64,000 bases of DNA from Shewanella pneumatophori (lineage in GTDB: Bacteria > Pseudomonadota > Gammaproteobacteria > Enterobacterales > Shewanellaceae): contig NZ_JAKILB010000007.1 in assembly GCF_023283895.1 (NCBI RefSeq), forward strand, positions 1 through 64,000, in the 5' to 3' direction. The position numbers and the translations under genes are program-made. Of the stretch, positions 39,814-50,526 are shown piece after piece. The notes beneath the pieces are model-generated. The model made no database searches. It worked only from the letters and a program-made list of their open reading frames with translations, and was not told the DNA's origin. The first letter of the stretch is position 1; every line of letters begins with the position of its first letter.

Positions 39814-39842
39814 ATAACAGCTAAGTAACTGTATGTTATAGA
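39814..39842 (+). promoter_or_regulatory. Candidate promoter of mshA1
   Basis: ATAACA (39814-39819) and TATAGA (39837-39842) lie 17 nt apart, 36 nt before the mshA1 ATG, within the 100-nt mshB-mshA1 gap. Both boxes are imperfect. A strong independent promoter would be expected for a major pilin gene. Confidence 0.4.
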
Positions 39843-39878
39843 TATAGTGCTTGTACAAGAGAAAAGCTCGAGGTTTAT

Positions 39879-40385
39879 ATGCAAAAGCAAAATGGTTTTA
39901 CCCTAATCGAATTAGTGGTTGTAATTATTATTCTAGGTATTTTGGCGGTAACAGCTGCGCCTAAGTTTATCAACCTACAAAGTGATGCACGTGCGTCAGC
40001 ACTACAAGGTGTTAAAGGTGCCATTCAAGGCGCTAACGGTTTAGTTTTTGCCAAATCAGCTCTAGCTGGTAAAGAAAAGTCTTCTACTGCAACAGCTGTT
40101 GAGATTGGAACGGATAGTGCTGGTGACCCGGTCGAGGTTCAAACTATTTATGGCTATCTATTAGCTACAGAGACTGATTTTGAAAAAGCGATGGATGTTG
40201 ATTTTGATACAGATCCAGACACTAAACCAGAGTGGGTAATTGAATTAGCATCACCTGCTGCAGGCCAGGTTACTATATATCAACTAGGTGCTCCAAGCGA
40301 CGGTGCTACATGTAATGTTGTTTATACCCAAGCAAAAAGCACTTCCGAAATACCTACTTATGTTATTACTGAAACAGGTTGTTAA
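39879..40385 (+). CDS. mshA: MSHA major pilin MshA (first copy)
   Basis: 168-aa prepilin with a six-residue leader MQKQNG cleaved before [20 protein letters not shown]. The mature size is 162 aa. Two C-terminal cysteines (ATCNVV and ETGC) define the disulfide D-region. The N-terminal ~40 codons are nearly identical, also at DNA level, to the next gene, while the globular halves differ. Together the two likely encode alternative or co-assembled major pilins. The MSHA pilus mediates surface attachment. Confidence 0.93.
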   Translation: MQKQNGFTLIELVVVIIILGILAVTAAPKFINLQSDARASALQGVKGAIQGANGLVFAKSALAGKEKSSTATAVEIGTDSAGDPVEVQTIYGYLLATETDFEKAMDVDFDTDPDTKPEWVIELASPAAGQVTIYQLGAPSDGATCNVVYTQAKSTSEIPTYVITETGC

Positions 40386-40399
40386 TAGGACTTTTAATA

Positions 40400-40852
40400 A
40401 TGCAAAAGCAAAATGGTTTTACGCTAATTGAATTAGTGGTTGTGATTATCATTCTAGGTATTTTGGCGGTAACTGCTGCGCCTAAGTTTATTAACTTACA
40501 AGGTGATGCGCGACTTTCAACTTTACAAGGCATGAAAGGTGCTATTCAGGGAGCTAACTCACTTTATTACTCTAAAGCAGCTATTGCCGGTAAAGAGAAG
40601 AATGCGGATGAGCTAATTGAAGGTGCTACTTTGAATTACGGTTATGTTCAGGCTGATGCAGCTGAATTAGCGAAAGCATTAGATATCACAGCAGCTGATT
40701 GGACTTTTACTCCAGTTACTGGTGGTGATGCTCCTGCTATTGATATTTCTCCAGCAGATGCTCCTACAGCGTGTAAGTTTACTTACACAGAAGCTGAAGA
40801 TGCATCGACACCGCCTAAATATAGTGCGATGCCTACAGCAGATAAGTGCTAG
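40400..40852 (+). CDS. MSHA pilin MshA (second copy)
   Basis: 150 aa from the ATG at 40400 (the frame opens at 40379, but MQKQNG is the natural leader shared with the first copy). The helix region is [20 protein letters not shown], and the mature protein is 144 aa, shorter than copy one. C-terminal cysteines (TACKF, ADKC) are kept. Only 14 nt separate it from copy one, and a strong terminator follows, so the two share a transcript. The ribosome-binding site (AGGAC) is weak, so expression may be lower. A recent tandem duplication with divergence of the exposed part is the simplest reading. Confidence 0.9.
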   Translation: MQKQNGFTLIELVVVIIILGILAVTAAPKFINLQGDARLSTLQGMKGAIQGANSLYYSKAAIAGKEKNADELIEGATLNYGYVQADAAELAKALDITAADWTFTPVTGGDAPAIDISPADAPTACKFTYTEAEDASTPPKYSAMPTADKC

Positions 40853-40865
40853 TTTTAGCTTGATG

Positions 40866-40894
40866 TAAAAGGCCTGCCTAGCAGGCCTTTTTTG
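40866..40894 (+). terminator. Terminator after the mshA pair
   Basis: Perfect stem AAAGGCCTGC/GCAGGCCTTT with loop CTA and a T tail. It lies 14 nt after the second pilin gene and separates major pilin expression from mshC onward. Confidence 0.93.
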
Positions 40895-41034
40895 TATCTA
40901 ACGTATTAATAGCGGCTTTATTTGCCATACTTATTAAATTGTTAGACACTAACTCTATGAGTTAGCTCTCAATCCTTTTAGTTTGATTTACTTTAATCGA
41001 AGTCTAAACACCGCAGTACTGTTCAGGACGAATA

Positions 41035-41508
41035 ATGCACAGAACGCCGCGACAAGCAGGTTTTACCTTAGTTGAACTTGTTACCACTATTATCCTTATT
41101 GCCATTCTTGCTGTGGTGGTGATCCCGCGACTGTTAACTACCTCGAGTTACAGTGCATTTACCTTGCGTGATGAGTTTATTAGTGAACTGCGTAAAGTGC
41201 AGATTATGGCGATGAATAACCAAGATCGTTGCTATCGTTTGTCAGTCACTGAAACCGACTACCAACTTATTCGTTTTAATGGCGCCTGCAGCGGCAGCCC
41301 TGCTCGAACAGATGCCCCTCAAGCTTTTCAAGGTGGTGCAAGTCTCTCTCTTTTCAATGGTGGTGCTACTAGCTTTAATATTGAGTTTAATCGTCAAGGA
41401 GTGCCAATAGTCAATGGCTCGCGCTGTAACGGCACCTGTATAAATGTGCTTGCTGATGAAACTCTATTTTTAGCGATAGAGTCTGAGGGATACATTCATG
41501 AAGGCTAG
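41035..41508 (+). CDS. mshC: MSHA minor pilin MshC
   Basis: 157-aa prepilin with an eight- to nine-residue leader MHRTPRQAG before FTLVELVTTIILIAILAVVV. Four cysteines lie in the globular part (about 63, 82, 129 and 133). It resembles GspH/FimT-type minor pilins (RDEFISELRKVQIMAMNNQ) thought to form the priming tip complex. Preceded by a 180-nt gap with a likely promoter; overlaps mshD by 11 nt. Confidence 0.91.
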   Translation: MHRTPRQAGFTLVELVTTIILIAILAVVVIPRLLTTSSYSAFTLRDEFISELRKVQIMAMNNQDRCYRLSVTETDYQLIRFNGACSGSPARTDAPQAFQGGASLSLFNGGATSFNIEFNRQGVPIVNGSRCNGTCINVLADETLFLAIESEGYIHEG

Positions 41509-42061
41509 AGCGCATTTATTAAAAAGTATAAAGCTACAACAAGCCTTTACTTTAGTTGAGCTTGTTGTTGGCATGGTGGTGATTAGTATTGCCTTTGTGC
41601 TGCTAAGTACCATGTTATTCCCTCAAGCAGAACGTGCGGCTGATACTTTACATCGAGTGCGCTCTGCAGAGCTTGCCCATTCCATTTTGAATGAGATCTG
41701 GGGTAAGCGATATGATCAAAATACCAATGCCAATGGAGGCGTGCCGGCATGCGGTACAGCAGCTAAGCCTGCACTTGGTTTGCCTGCGGGGCTTGACTGT
41801 ACAGCTTCAGCTAACTTAGGCCCAGATGCTGGTGAGAATCGCAGTGATTATAATGATGTTGATGATTATGCTGGGCTTAATATCAACAGTCAGATGCTGA
41901 ATAGCGCTGATACCTATGCCGAACGCTATAAGAACTACTCATTATCTGTTTCAGTGCAGTACGATAACTTGCCAAGCTTAAATACAAAACTGGTGACTAT
42001 TGATGTGACCACACCTAGCGGTGAAGTGATGACGTTCAATGCGATCAGGAGTAACTATTAA
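41498..42061 (+). CDS. mshD: MSHA minor pilin MshD
   Basis: 187 aa with a long leader (MKARAHLLKSIKLQQA) before FTLVELVVGMVVISIAFVLL. The residue before the cleavage site is Ala, not the usual Gly, which prepilin peptidase can accept. Similar to GspI/PilV-type minor pilins (RAADTLHRVRSAELAHSILNE, in parts). It shares its last base with the start of mshO (TAATG type), so translation is coupled. Confidence 0.9.
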   Translation: MKARAHLLKSIKLQQAFTLVELVVGMVVISIAFVLLSTMLFPQAERAADTLHRVRSAELAHSILNEIWGKRYDQNTNANGGVPACGTAAKPALGLPAGLDCTASANLGPDAGENRSDYNDVDDYAGLNINSQMLNSADTYAERYKNYSLSVSVQYDNLPSLNTKLVTIDVTTPSGEVMTFNAIRSNY

Positions 42062-42963
42062 TGCCTGTATCGATAACTTCAGCTTCTAGCTTGCAGCTAC
42101 GAAAAATAAAACAGCTAAAGGCTAAAGGTTTCACCTTGGTTGAGTTGGTCACGGTTATCATTATTCTTGGGGTGTTAGTCCTAGGCGTGAGTAGTTTTCT
42201 TATCTTTGGTACGCGCATTTTTGTCGATGCAACCTCGGTCGATCAGGTGATGAGTCAAAGCCGCTTTGCGATAGAACGAATGACCCGTGATATTCGTAAT
42301 GCAGTGCCTAATAGCATTCGGGTTAGTAATGGTACACGCACTAATGGTTCAGCATGGCAGTGTATTGAAATGATGCCAATTCAGGCGAGTGCATCCTATA
42401 TTGAATTGCCAATCATGCCAGCTGCTAAGTCAAGAGAAGCTAGAGTGATGCCTTCACGAGCTACGGCATCTTCGTTAACTGCAGGGCAGTTTTTTTTGGT
42501 ATACCCATTGAGCCCTGCTGATGTTTATACCTCTACAGCTATCAGTAAAACCGACGGTAAGTTATTTCGCATTGATGCAGTTTCTGCCAATTCGACCAAT
42601 GACTTAACTGTTAATTTTGGTCGTCAGGTTCGTTTTGATACAGCCTCACCAAGGCAGCGATATTTCGCCGTCCAAGATGCAGTTAGTTATTGCTTTGAGC
42701 AGGTTAGCGCTGAAAGTAGTCTGCTTAACCGTTATAGCGGTTATGGTTTTAATAACCCTACGGATCAACCGTCGCCAGATAAGATGGGTGACGGAGTATT
42801 AATGGCTGAAAATATTGTTAACACTATCGGTAACAATAGCCCTATGGCCTACACCCCGGGAACCTTAAAAAATAATGCAATGGTGCATCTGAATCCATTA
42901 TTTGATGTTCAAGGCCAGAGCTTTCAATACCATCATCAAGTGCAGGTGATTAATGTTCCTTAA
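42061..42963 (+). CDS. mshO: MSHA minor pilin MshO
   Basis: 300-aa prepilin with a long basic leader (about 1-23, ending LKAKG) before FTLVELVTVIIILGVLVLGV. It is GspJ/PilW-like, with a long globular domain (SRFAIERMTRDIRNAVPNS, about 76-94). It belongs to the minor-pilin complex with MshC, D and P. It overlaps mshP by 11 nt. Confidence 0.91.
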   Translation: MPVSITSASSLQLRKIKQLKAKGFTLVELVTVIIILGVLVLGVSSFLIFGTRIFVDATSVDQVMSQSRFAIERMTRDIRNAVPNSIRVSNGTRTNGSAWQCIEMMPIQASASYIELPIMPAAKSREARVMPSRATASSLTAGQFFLVYPLSPADVYTSTAISKTDGKLFRIDAVSANSTNDLTVNFGRQVRFDTASPRQRYFAVQDAVSYCFEQVSAESSLLNRYSGYGFNNPTDQPSPDKMGDGVLMAENIVNTIGNNSPMAYTPGTLKNNAMVHLNPLFDVQGQSFQYHHQVQVINVP

Positions 42964-43438
42964 ACTACAAAGAAAACCAAGTAGGAATAACTTCACTAGG
43001 CAACGTGGTAGCGCCCTAGTTATTGGTGTATTCATTATCACTGTGATGTTCTTGTTAGCGGCGACCTTAATAAATGTACTTAATGATGCAGACCAACAGA
43101 TCAGTGTTGAGGTATGGGGAACTCGTGCCTTAGCTGCTGCCAATAGTGGGGCAGATCGAAGTTTAGCGACATTATTCCCTGTAGATGGTAGTTCGGGGAG
43201 TTGCAACGCACAAACGACTTGGAATATTGGCAGCGATACGGGACTTGTGGGCTTTCATAGTTGCCAAGTCATAATGACTTGCTCTGAAGTCGCTACTACT
43301 TACCTTACTAATAATGTTACTCAATATTTAATATCCAGTTCGGCCACATGTAGCAGTGGTGATTGTGACTCTGGTGGAACTAGTGATACGAGTTGTATTC
43401 GAGTGAGCCGACAGGTAGAGGTAGAAGCTCGTGATTAA
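42953..43438 (+). CDS. mshP: MSHA biogenesis protein MshP (PilX-like)
   Basis: 161 aa. A basic N-terminus is followed by RQRGSALVIGVFIITVMFLL (about 17-36), the PilX/GspK-like start with the Gly-Ser cleavage site and no Glu at +5. Six cysteines in the C-terminal half suggest a disulfide-bonded globular domain. It is thought to complete the pilus tip complex and display MshQ. It overlaps mshQ by 8 nt. Confidence 0.88.
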   Translation: MFLKLQRKPSRNNFTRQRGSALVIGVFIITVMFLLAATLINVLNDADQQISVEVWGTRALAAANSGADRSLATLFPVDGSSGSCNAQTTWNIGSDTGLVGFHSCQVIMTCSEVATTYLTNNVTQYLISSSATCSSGDCDSGGTSDTSCIRVSRQVEVEARD

Positions 43439-46400
43439 ATACCGTGGAGTAAAAATAGCGCTTAGTGTGTTATTTATTAATCTATTAGTTCAGCCAGTGC
43501 TCGCGTCTAATTGGAGTAACGTTTTCCAGGAAGGGATAAATGTTCATAATAAAAATGGCAAGATAGAATTTGACCACGGTGCCCACCTTGAAAATGCCCC
43601 TGTGGATGGAAAGTTGCCTGCTAAATCTGTGGAAGATGAGCAAGGGAGATCATGTTGGCCACAATCTCCTTATCCCAGAATTGAATGCGTTGCTTCTGGT
43701 CGTGCAGCTGATACACCAGCTGACAGAATAGGATTTGAGCAATGTAAATCACATAGTAATAATGATATTAGTACTGATTATAACAATAGAGAAATAGACC
43801 TTGTTAGTGACGAGTATGGGCACATTCACTTAAATGGGGGCAGCTCCCGTAAAATTCGTTTCGTTACTAATAATGGTGTTTATAAAATAAAGCACTTGAA
43901 GGCAACAAGCGGTAATTTAGAGTTTGCTCCAGGACAATATTGGATAGAAGAACTTGAGATAAATAACGGTGTTAATGTTATTTATCCACCTTTAGGGGCG
44001 GGTACTGTAAGCCTATTTGTAAAAAAAGCATACGAACACAAAAATAGGAGCTTATCGCAATCCGCGGAGCAGTTGTTAATGTACCACTATGGTGACTTTA
44101 CTCTAAATGGTGCAACGTATTTAAGAGGTTTTGTTTTTTCAGAAAAGGATATTGAACTAGACGGTTCTTCTTCAGTTGAAGGAGCCGTATCTGCTAAGAA
44201 CAAAGTTGAGTTAGATGGTAATAGTCGCGTTATATTTAAAAATACCGCAGGTAATTTAAATGTAACTCCTAACTGTGAATTAGGACCTGAGCCTAATCCT
44301 GCTGTCCCAGCACAGTGTCCAGCTGGGCAAGATAATGTCCAAGGATTAACCTACAGAACTTACGATACTAGGGACTGGTATAGCGATAATTATAGCCCTG
44401 CAAACGACAGCGAATTTATGACGCTTGTTGATGATTTCAAAAAGACCATCTATCAGATTGGAGAGTCAATTGAAGATAATTTAAACCAGAAGGGCAATGG
44501 CATTAATCCTCACTCGAATCTAGCTAGGGATCAAGATTTATACTTAGGTATTTTTGAAGGATATATAGAAGCTCCTGTAACAGGTGAGTATACCTTTGCT
44601 ATTGACGGCGATGATGCAATTGAGTTGTTGATTGATGGTGAAGTTATCACTGGTTTTTATGGGACTCACGCAACTTGTAATTGCACCCGTTATCAAGGGA
44701 CTGTATCGCTCGAAGAAGGTGCTCACCGAATAGAGCTTAGATTTCATGAAGCATTTGGTTATGAAGCATTTAAGTTGTACTGGAAAACACCTAATACAAA
44801 TAGTTTTGCCATAGTACCGCCCCAACAGTTACTCACCTGTCCTTCACCACAATTTGAATTTGGTCGGGCGGAACTCAGTAATGATGGAATCGCAAATATC
44901 AGCTTTAATAATAGCTATGCCGAGCCTCCTGTCATTGTTGTTATGCCAACGATTGATGGTAGTAGTCCAAATAATGACAAACCATCAACTCTTCGAGTTG
45001 ATAATTTAACTAAGAGCACTGCCAAAATTAAGCAGGTAAATGCGAATGGTAACTCGGTATTGAACAAAAAGATGACCCGTGTTGATTATTTTGTCATGGA
45101 ACCTGGTTATCGTTTTTTGAAAAAGGGATCTGCATTGCAGGCGGGAGCAGTCTCTACCGCTTGGTATCAAGGTAAACGCTTACCTAGTGCGGGGCGTGGC
45201 TATGAAACTGTAGACTTTGAACATGAGTTTGGCAGTAAGCCTGCAATGATAGGTCAATCACTAACCAATAAAAATCGTCGTTTTTTTACAACTGTGATTA
45301 ACAATGTTGATTCAGATGGTGATGATTTTGATATTGCAATCGAAGGTTCGGAGATTAGTGGAACGATTCTTCATGAAGAGAGCTTAGGCTATGTTGCAGG
45401 TATAGGTAGAGGTACTTTAAATAATGGCGGTGATAGTGTTCTTTATGAATTTTCTACAGCACTAAATCATGGTGCAGGTAATAGCACTCGCACTCTAAAT
45501 CAGCAGTGTGCATTTTCCAATAACTATGCTCAAACATATGACTCACAACCAATTACTATTGCGACCAAAAACCAACGTAAAGGCGGTGATGGTGGTTGGG
45601 TACGTAGGTGCCTAAAAGACAGCTTCAATAACACGGTCAGTTTTGTTTTAGATGAAGACACTGCACTCGATAACGAGCGAACTCATTTAGCTGAAAGTAT
45701 CGGTTATTTTGCTTTTGAATATGCATCAGAGCCACCTCCGGTTAATCACTATCGCATCAGTTTTGACTCGGGAGCACTAAGCTGCGCTGCAAAACCGGTG
45801 ACAGTGCAAGCCTGCGCAAATGATAACTGTAGCGCTTTATTGCCAGATCCGGCTTTTATCACCCTAACTAAAAACGGCAGCAATTATACCAGTGCGACTT
45901 TTAACGGTAGCACCAGTCTTGATGTATGGCATCCGCAAGGAGGTTTAGTCACATTGGGCTTGGGTAATACTACGCCTAGTGGTGAATATCGCTGTTATAT
46001 TGATGGTAGTTTAGTGGCCAATAGTCAATGTCAGCTCAATTTTGAAGATAGTGGCATCTACTTTGACATTGATGATTCAACCTCCTGTAAAAACTCGACT
46101 AACTTTGAGCTGTTTGCTGTGAAAAAGGATCAAAATAGTCAACAGTGTGTACCGCTATTTGCTAATCAAACTAAACCACTTGCTATGGCATTTAATTACA
46201 TAACGCCTAATGCCAGTGGCATAACCAATGCTGAAAAGCTAACGGTTAATAGCCTGAACTCACCACAGGCAAGTGTAGAGATCAGTGGTGGAGAAACTGA
46301 GCAGTTGCAAGTGCGTTTTGATACGAATGGTAAAGCCTTACTGAATGTGAATTACCCTGAGGCTGGTCGAGTAGAGCTTGAAGCAACGCTAACTGAAGAA

Positions 46401-47879
46401 ATTGAATCTCCAGATGGCTCAACTAGTGAAACCTTAGTACTTACTCATAGTGAGCAGTTTGTGGCTAAGCCTGACGGCTTTCACTTCTTCAATCCATCGG
46501 GCAATAATGGCTGTACAGGAGCAAGTTGTACTAAGTTTGCTATGGCGGGTGATGATTTTGCTTTGAGCGTAAAAGCGGTTTGTGGTGTTGACGATGCAAG
46601 GCCATTTAAAGATCGCCCAGCGCTTGGAAATTTCCGTTTTACAGACTTGAGTATTAAGCCAGAATTATTAGCGCCATTAAAGGTTAACGGTGATGCTGAT
46701 GACGGTGGCTTAGGTAGTATTGACCAAAGTCAGCTTAGTTTTACTAAAGCTAACAGTGCGCCATTTACCATGAATAACCAGACTTATTCTGAAGTTGGCG
46801 CTATCAGTTTTGCACTTGATGGTGATGTTAACTATCTAGGCACAACCATTGCCGAGGCGAACTCAAGCAGTGATATCTTTGGGCGCTTTACGCCGTACTT
46901 CCTATCTATTGAGGCTAATTCACCAGCGCTTCAAGCTCAATGTAATAGCTTTACCTATATGGATCAGCCTTTTGGGTTCCAATCAGGAATGGAGCCAACC
47001 ATAAAAGTCAAAGGGATGAACAAAGTCGGCGCTGAGACTCGTAACTACCAAATTGGTGATTGGTGGCATTATCACGGTAATCAGTGGACGAATCGCAGTT
47101 ATAACGACACCTCTGGTGCAACCTCTGTGAATGGTGCGGCGCTTGCTGTACAAGATGTTTCACCACTTTCAGAGCAAGTCGATTATTATCCAACTGACTC
47201 AACTAACACTATTCAGCGAGCTTATTTGAGTGGTAGTCAACTTAGTTACCCGCGCACAGAATCTTTAGCTGTGCCTTTTAATGGTAAGTTTGATTTAGAG
47301 CTAAATAAGGATGATGTGACCGATAGCGATGGCATTTGTTATCGAGATCCTGCATCTCTGGCCAGTGGCTGTATCGGATTCACCTTTAAAGATATTGGTG
47401 AGTCAAGTTCTACCGGTGGCGCCTTTGCTTTACGCTATGGTCGTATGCTGCTTGAAAATGCTTATGGTCCATCGTCTGAAGAGCTTCGACTTACAGTGAA
47501 TACCCAGTTTGTAAATAGCGGCGGCGCTTGGGAAGTTAACTCCGCTGATGAGTGTTCCGTTTTTAATACAACAAGTGCTGCTGAGTCGGCCGATATAGGT
47601 TTGAACCTTAAACCTGATGCAGGGCTAGAAGATGTTGAAGGTTTCACCCAAATAGGCGGAACTGGAAAGTCAGGGACAATCTATTTAGGCAATAGCTTTA
47701 TCTATTTCCCTGCACCTAATGTTGACGGTGAAGTTGGCCTACAACAACATGTTGATAAATGGCTGCAGTGGTATTGGGCTTTTGATTCAGCCAGCGGTTT
47801 ACAAGATCCTCGAGCAACAGCTTACTTTGGTACTTATCGGGGTCACGACAGGATAATTTATTGGCGAGAAGTTAACTAA
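43431..47879 (+). CDS. mshQ: Giant MSHA protein MshQ with PA14-type domain (putative adhesin)
   Basis: 1482 aa. A signal peptide (cleavage about VLA-SN, residue 26) leads to an N-terminal beta-rich region (about 100-285, LDGSSSVEGAVSAKNKVEL resembles right-handed helix repeats). A PA14/GLEYA-type carbohydrate-binding domain follows (about 303-470; FEGYIEAPVTGEYTFAIDGD, EGAHRIELRFHE, FKLYWKTP). Next is a lectin-like beta region (about 475-775) and a C-terminal MshQ/DUF6701-type half (about 780-1482). Domain names are from memory. It is the last gene of the MSHA cluster, so a tip adhesin presented by MshP is likely but unproven. The start overlaps mshP. Confidence 0.85.
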   Translation: MIKYRGVKIALSVLFINLLVQPVLASNWSNVFQEGINVHNKNGKIEFDHGAHLENAPVDGKLPAKSVEDEQGRSCWPQSPYPRIECVASGRAADTPADRIGFEQCKSHSNNDISTDYNNREIDLVSDEYGHIHLNGGSSRKIRFVTNNGVYKIKHLKATSGNLEFAPGQYWIEELEINNGVNVIYPPLGAGTVSLFVKKAYEHKNRSLSQSAEQLLMYHYGDFTLNGATYLRGFVFSEKDIELDGSSSVEGAVSAKNKVELDGNSRVIFKNTAGNLNVTPNCELGPEPNPAVPAQCPAGQDNVQGLTYRTYDTRDWYSDNYSPANDSEFMTLVDDFKKTIYQIGESIEDNLNQKGNGINPHSNLARDQDLYLGIFEGYIEAPVTGEYTFAIDGDDAIELLIDGEVITGFYGTHATCNCTRYQGTVSLEEGAHRIELRFHEAFGYEAFKLYWKTPNTNSFAIVPPQQLLTCPSPQFEFGRAELSNDGIANISFNNSYAEPPVIVVMPTIDGSSPNNDKPSTLRVDNLTKSTAKIKQVNANGNSVLNKKMTRVDYFVMEPGYRFLKKGSALQAGAVSTAWYQGKRLPSAGRGYETVDFEHEFGSKPAMIGQSLTNKNRRFFTTVINNVDSDGDDFDIAIEGSEISGTILHEESLGYVAGIGRGTLNNGGDSVLYEFSTALNHGAGNSTRTLNQQCAFSNNYAQTYDSQPITIATKNQRKGGDGGWVRRCLKDSFNNTVSFVLDEDTALDNERTHLAESIGYFAFEYASEPPPVNHYRISFDSGALSCAAKPVTVQACANDNCSALLPDPAFITLTKNGSNYTSATFNGSTSLDVWHPQGGLVTLGLGNTTPSGEYRCYIDGSLVANSQCQLNFEDSGIYFDIDDSTSCKNSTNFELFAVKKDQNSQQCVPLFANQTKPLAMAFNYITPNASGITNAEKLTVNSLNSPQASVEISGGETEQLQVRFDTNGKALLNVNYPEAGRVELEATLTEEIESPDGSTSETLVLTHSEQFVAKPDGFHFFNPSGNNGCTGASCTKFAMAGDDFALSVKAVCGVDDARPFKDRPALGNFRFTDLSIKPELLAPLKVNGDADDGGLGSIDQSQLSFTKANSAPFTMNNQTYSEVGAISFALDGDVNYLGTTIAEANSSSDIFGRFTPYFLSIEANSPALQAQCNSFTYMDQPFGFQSGMEPTIKVKGMNKVGAETRNYQIGDWWHYHGNQWTNRSYNDTSGATSVNGAALAVQDVSPLSEQVDYYPTDSTNTIQRAYLSGSQLSYPRTESLAVPFNGKFDLELNKDDVTDSDGICYRDPASLASGCIGFTFKDIGESSSTGGAFALRYGRMLLENAYGPSSEELRLTVNTQFVNSGGAWEVNSADECSVFNTTSAAESADIGLNLKPDAGLEDVEGFTQIGGTGKSGTIYLGNSFIYFPAPNVDGEVGLQQHVDKWLQWYWAFDSASGLQDPRATAYFGTYRGHDRIIYWREVN

Positions 47880-47891
47880 ATGTCAGTAATG

Positions 47892-47922
47892 AAGGGTAAG
47901 ACAAGATATTGGCTTGCCCTTT
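47892..47922 (+). terminator. Weak terminator-like hairpin after mshQ
   Basis: AAGGGTAAG pairs with CTTGCCCTT (one wobble) over a 12-nt loop, 13 nt after the mshQ stop. The T tail is short. The rest of the 183-nt gap should hold the mreB promoter. Confidence 0.5.
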
Positions 47923-48023
47923 GCTATAGATATCTCAATATATCGCAAAAAAACACCGTTTCATTAGCAATTGTTAACCTCTCTGGTCTTGTGGATTTTA
48001 AGAAGCATGATAAAGTTACCTGA

Positions 48024-49112
<1,089 letters not shown>

Positions 49113-49123
49113 TCACGGTTAAA

Positions 49124-49150
49124 AAGGGCGGTTTTCAACCGCCCTAGTTT
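49124..49150 (+). terminator. Terminator/attenuator between mreB and mreC
   Basis: AGGGCGGTT (49125-49133) pairs perfectly with AACCGCCCT (49137-49145), loop TTC, with a weak T-rich tail (AGTTTG). It ends only 8 nt before mreC, so it may terminate part of the transcripts and also lie close to the mreC start. Confidence 0.75.
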
Positions 49151-49153
49151 GTT

Positions 49154-50041
49154 ATGAAGCCTATTTTTGCTCGCGGAATATCCAACCAATTTAGACTAAC
49201 ACTGGCTGTTATTATGTCAGTGATTTTGCTTGTCGCTAATGACAGGCTTGAGCCTGTGCGTAACTCTCTTTCTTCGCTATTGAGCCCGTTACAATACGTG
49301 GCTAATATCCCCGGCGCACTGTTGGATCTTTCTGCTGAAAGTCTTGCTACGCGCAATATGCTTGCTAAACAAAATAAAGAATTGCTACGCCACCAATTAC
49401 TGATGAGTGAACGCTTACAGCGTTTCGAGCATCTACGCCAAGAAAACGATCGCCTGCGGGGGCTACTTGGCTCACCTGTGCATATGGATGCTAAAAAGGT
49501 GGTTGCTGAGGTGATGGAAGTTGCGAGCGATCCTTTCCGTCAATACGTGGTGCTTAACCATGGTTCGCGCAGTGGCGTGTTTGTTGGTCAGCCAGTGGTA
49601 GATGCTCAAGGCGTCGTTGGCCAAGTGGTGCAAGTGAGTGAGCTAACCAGCAGAGTGCTTTTGTTGTCTGATACCACGCACGGTATCCCTGTGCGTATTA
49701 CCCGCAATGATGTGCGTTTGCTTGCTGTCGGTACTGGCGTGCTTGATGAGCTTGAGCTAAGGCATGTTGCTAAGAGTACCGATGTTCGCGTCGGTGATTT
49801 ATTGGTGTCATCGGGTCTTGGTAAGCGTTTTCCTGAGGGGTACCCAGTTGCTCGAGTGATGAGCGTGGAAAAAGATGACGGCAAGAGTTACGCAACCGTA
49901 GTTGCTCAACCTTTAGCTGCATTAGATAGAATTCGTTATTTATTATTACTTTGGCCTGACATCGAATCTGATGGCGCTGAACTCACACCGCCAGCAGGTG
50001 TCGAAGAAGCTATAAAAGCGAGTCAAGAGAGCGTGCAATGA
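49154..50041 (+). CDS. mreC: Rod shape-determining protein MreC
   Basis: 295 aa: an N-terminal membrane helix (about 12-27), a coiled coil (about 65-105, RHQLLMSERLQRFEHLRQEN) and a periplasmic double beta-barrel domain (about 110-275, with GVFVGQPVVDAQGVVGQV and RVGDLLVSSGLG). It bridges MreB/MreD and PBP2 in the elongasome. It overlaps mreD by 4 nt. Confidence 0.96.
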   Translation: MKPIFARGISNQFRLTLAVIMSVILLVANDRLEPVRNSLSSLLSPLQYVANIPGALLDLSAESLATRNMLAKQNKELLRHQLLMSERLQRFEHLRQENDRLRGLLGSPVHMDAKKVVAEVMEVASDPFRQYVVLNHGSRSGVFVGQPVVDAQGVVGQVVQVSELTSRVLLLSDTTHGIPVRITRNDVRLLAVGTGVLDELELRHVAKSTDVRVGDLLVSSGLGKRFPEGYPVARVMSVEKDDGKSYATVVAQPLAALDRIRYLLLLWPDIESDGAELTPPAGVEEAIKASQESVQ

Positions 50042-50526
50042 GTATACATGTGGCAAATGGCCGCTGGGTAGTTTGGCTCAGCCTGTTGGTGGCAATGTTA
50101 TTTCAGATCATGCCACTGCCTGATCTTGTTGAAGCTTGGCGTCCAGACTGGTTATTACTGGTTATCATGTACTGGGCAATGGCTTTGCCCCATAGATACA
50201 ATATTTTAACCGCGTGGGTACTGGGCGTAATGCTCGATATCTTGCTCGGAGCAACCTTAGGCATTCGTGCCTTTGCAATGTCAGTAGTGGTGTATGTTGT
50301 GGTGCTGCACTTTCAGCGTTTACGTAACTTTCCTATGTGGCAGCAAGCACTTGTAGTTGCCATGCAGGTAGCGCTGTATAACTTAGTTGTGTTCTGGGTG
50401 CAGTTTGTTGCTGACAGCGCTGTATTTGATATCAGCCTGTTTTACCCAGCTGTTTCAAGCTTAATTATGTGGCCGTGGATCTTCTGGATCTTGCGCCGTG
50501 TAAGACGTTTATACAAGGTTCGTTAA
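50038..50526 (+). CDS. mreD: Rod shape-determining membrane protein MreD
   Basis: 162-aa integral membrane protein with about five helices. Conserved WRPDWLLLVIMYWAMALPHR (about 35-54) and GVMLDILLGATLGI (about 61-74) are seen. It completes the MreBCD complex. The 4-nt overlap with mreC shows coupling. A 95-nt gap separates it from maf. Confidence 0.95.
   Translation: MSIHVANGRWVVWLSLLVAMLFQIMPLPDLVEAWRPDWLLLVIMYWAMALPHRYNILTAWVLGVMLDILLGATLGIRAFAMSVVVYVVVLHFQRLRNFPMWQQALVVAMQVALYNLVVFWVQFVADSAVFDISLFYPAVSSLIMWPWIFWILRRVRRLYKVR

Noticed and set aside
44544..44825. Antisense ORF within mshQ
   Set aside because: Shadow frame of a long real gene, with no ribosome-binding site or recognisable protein features.
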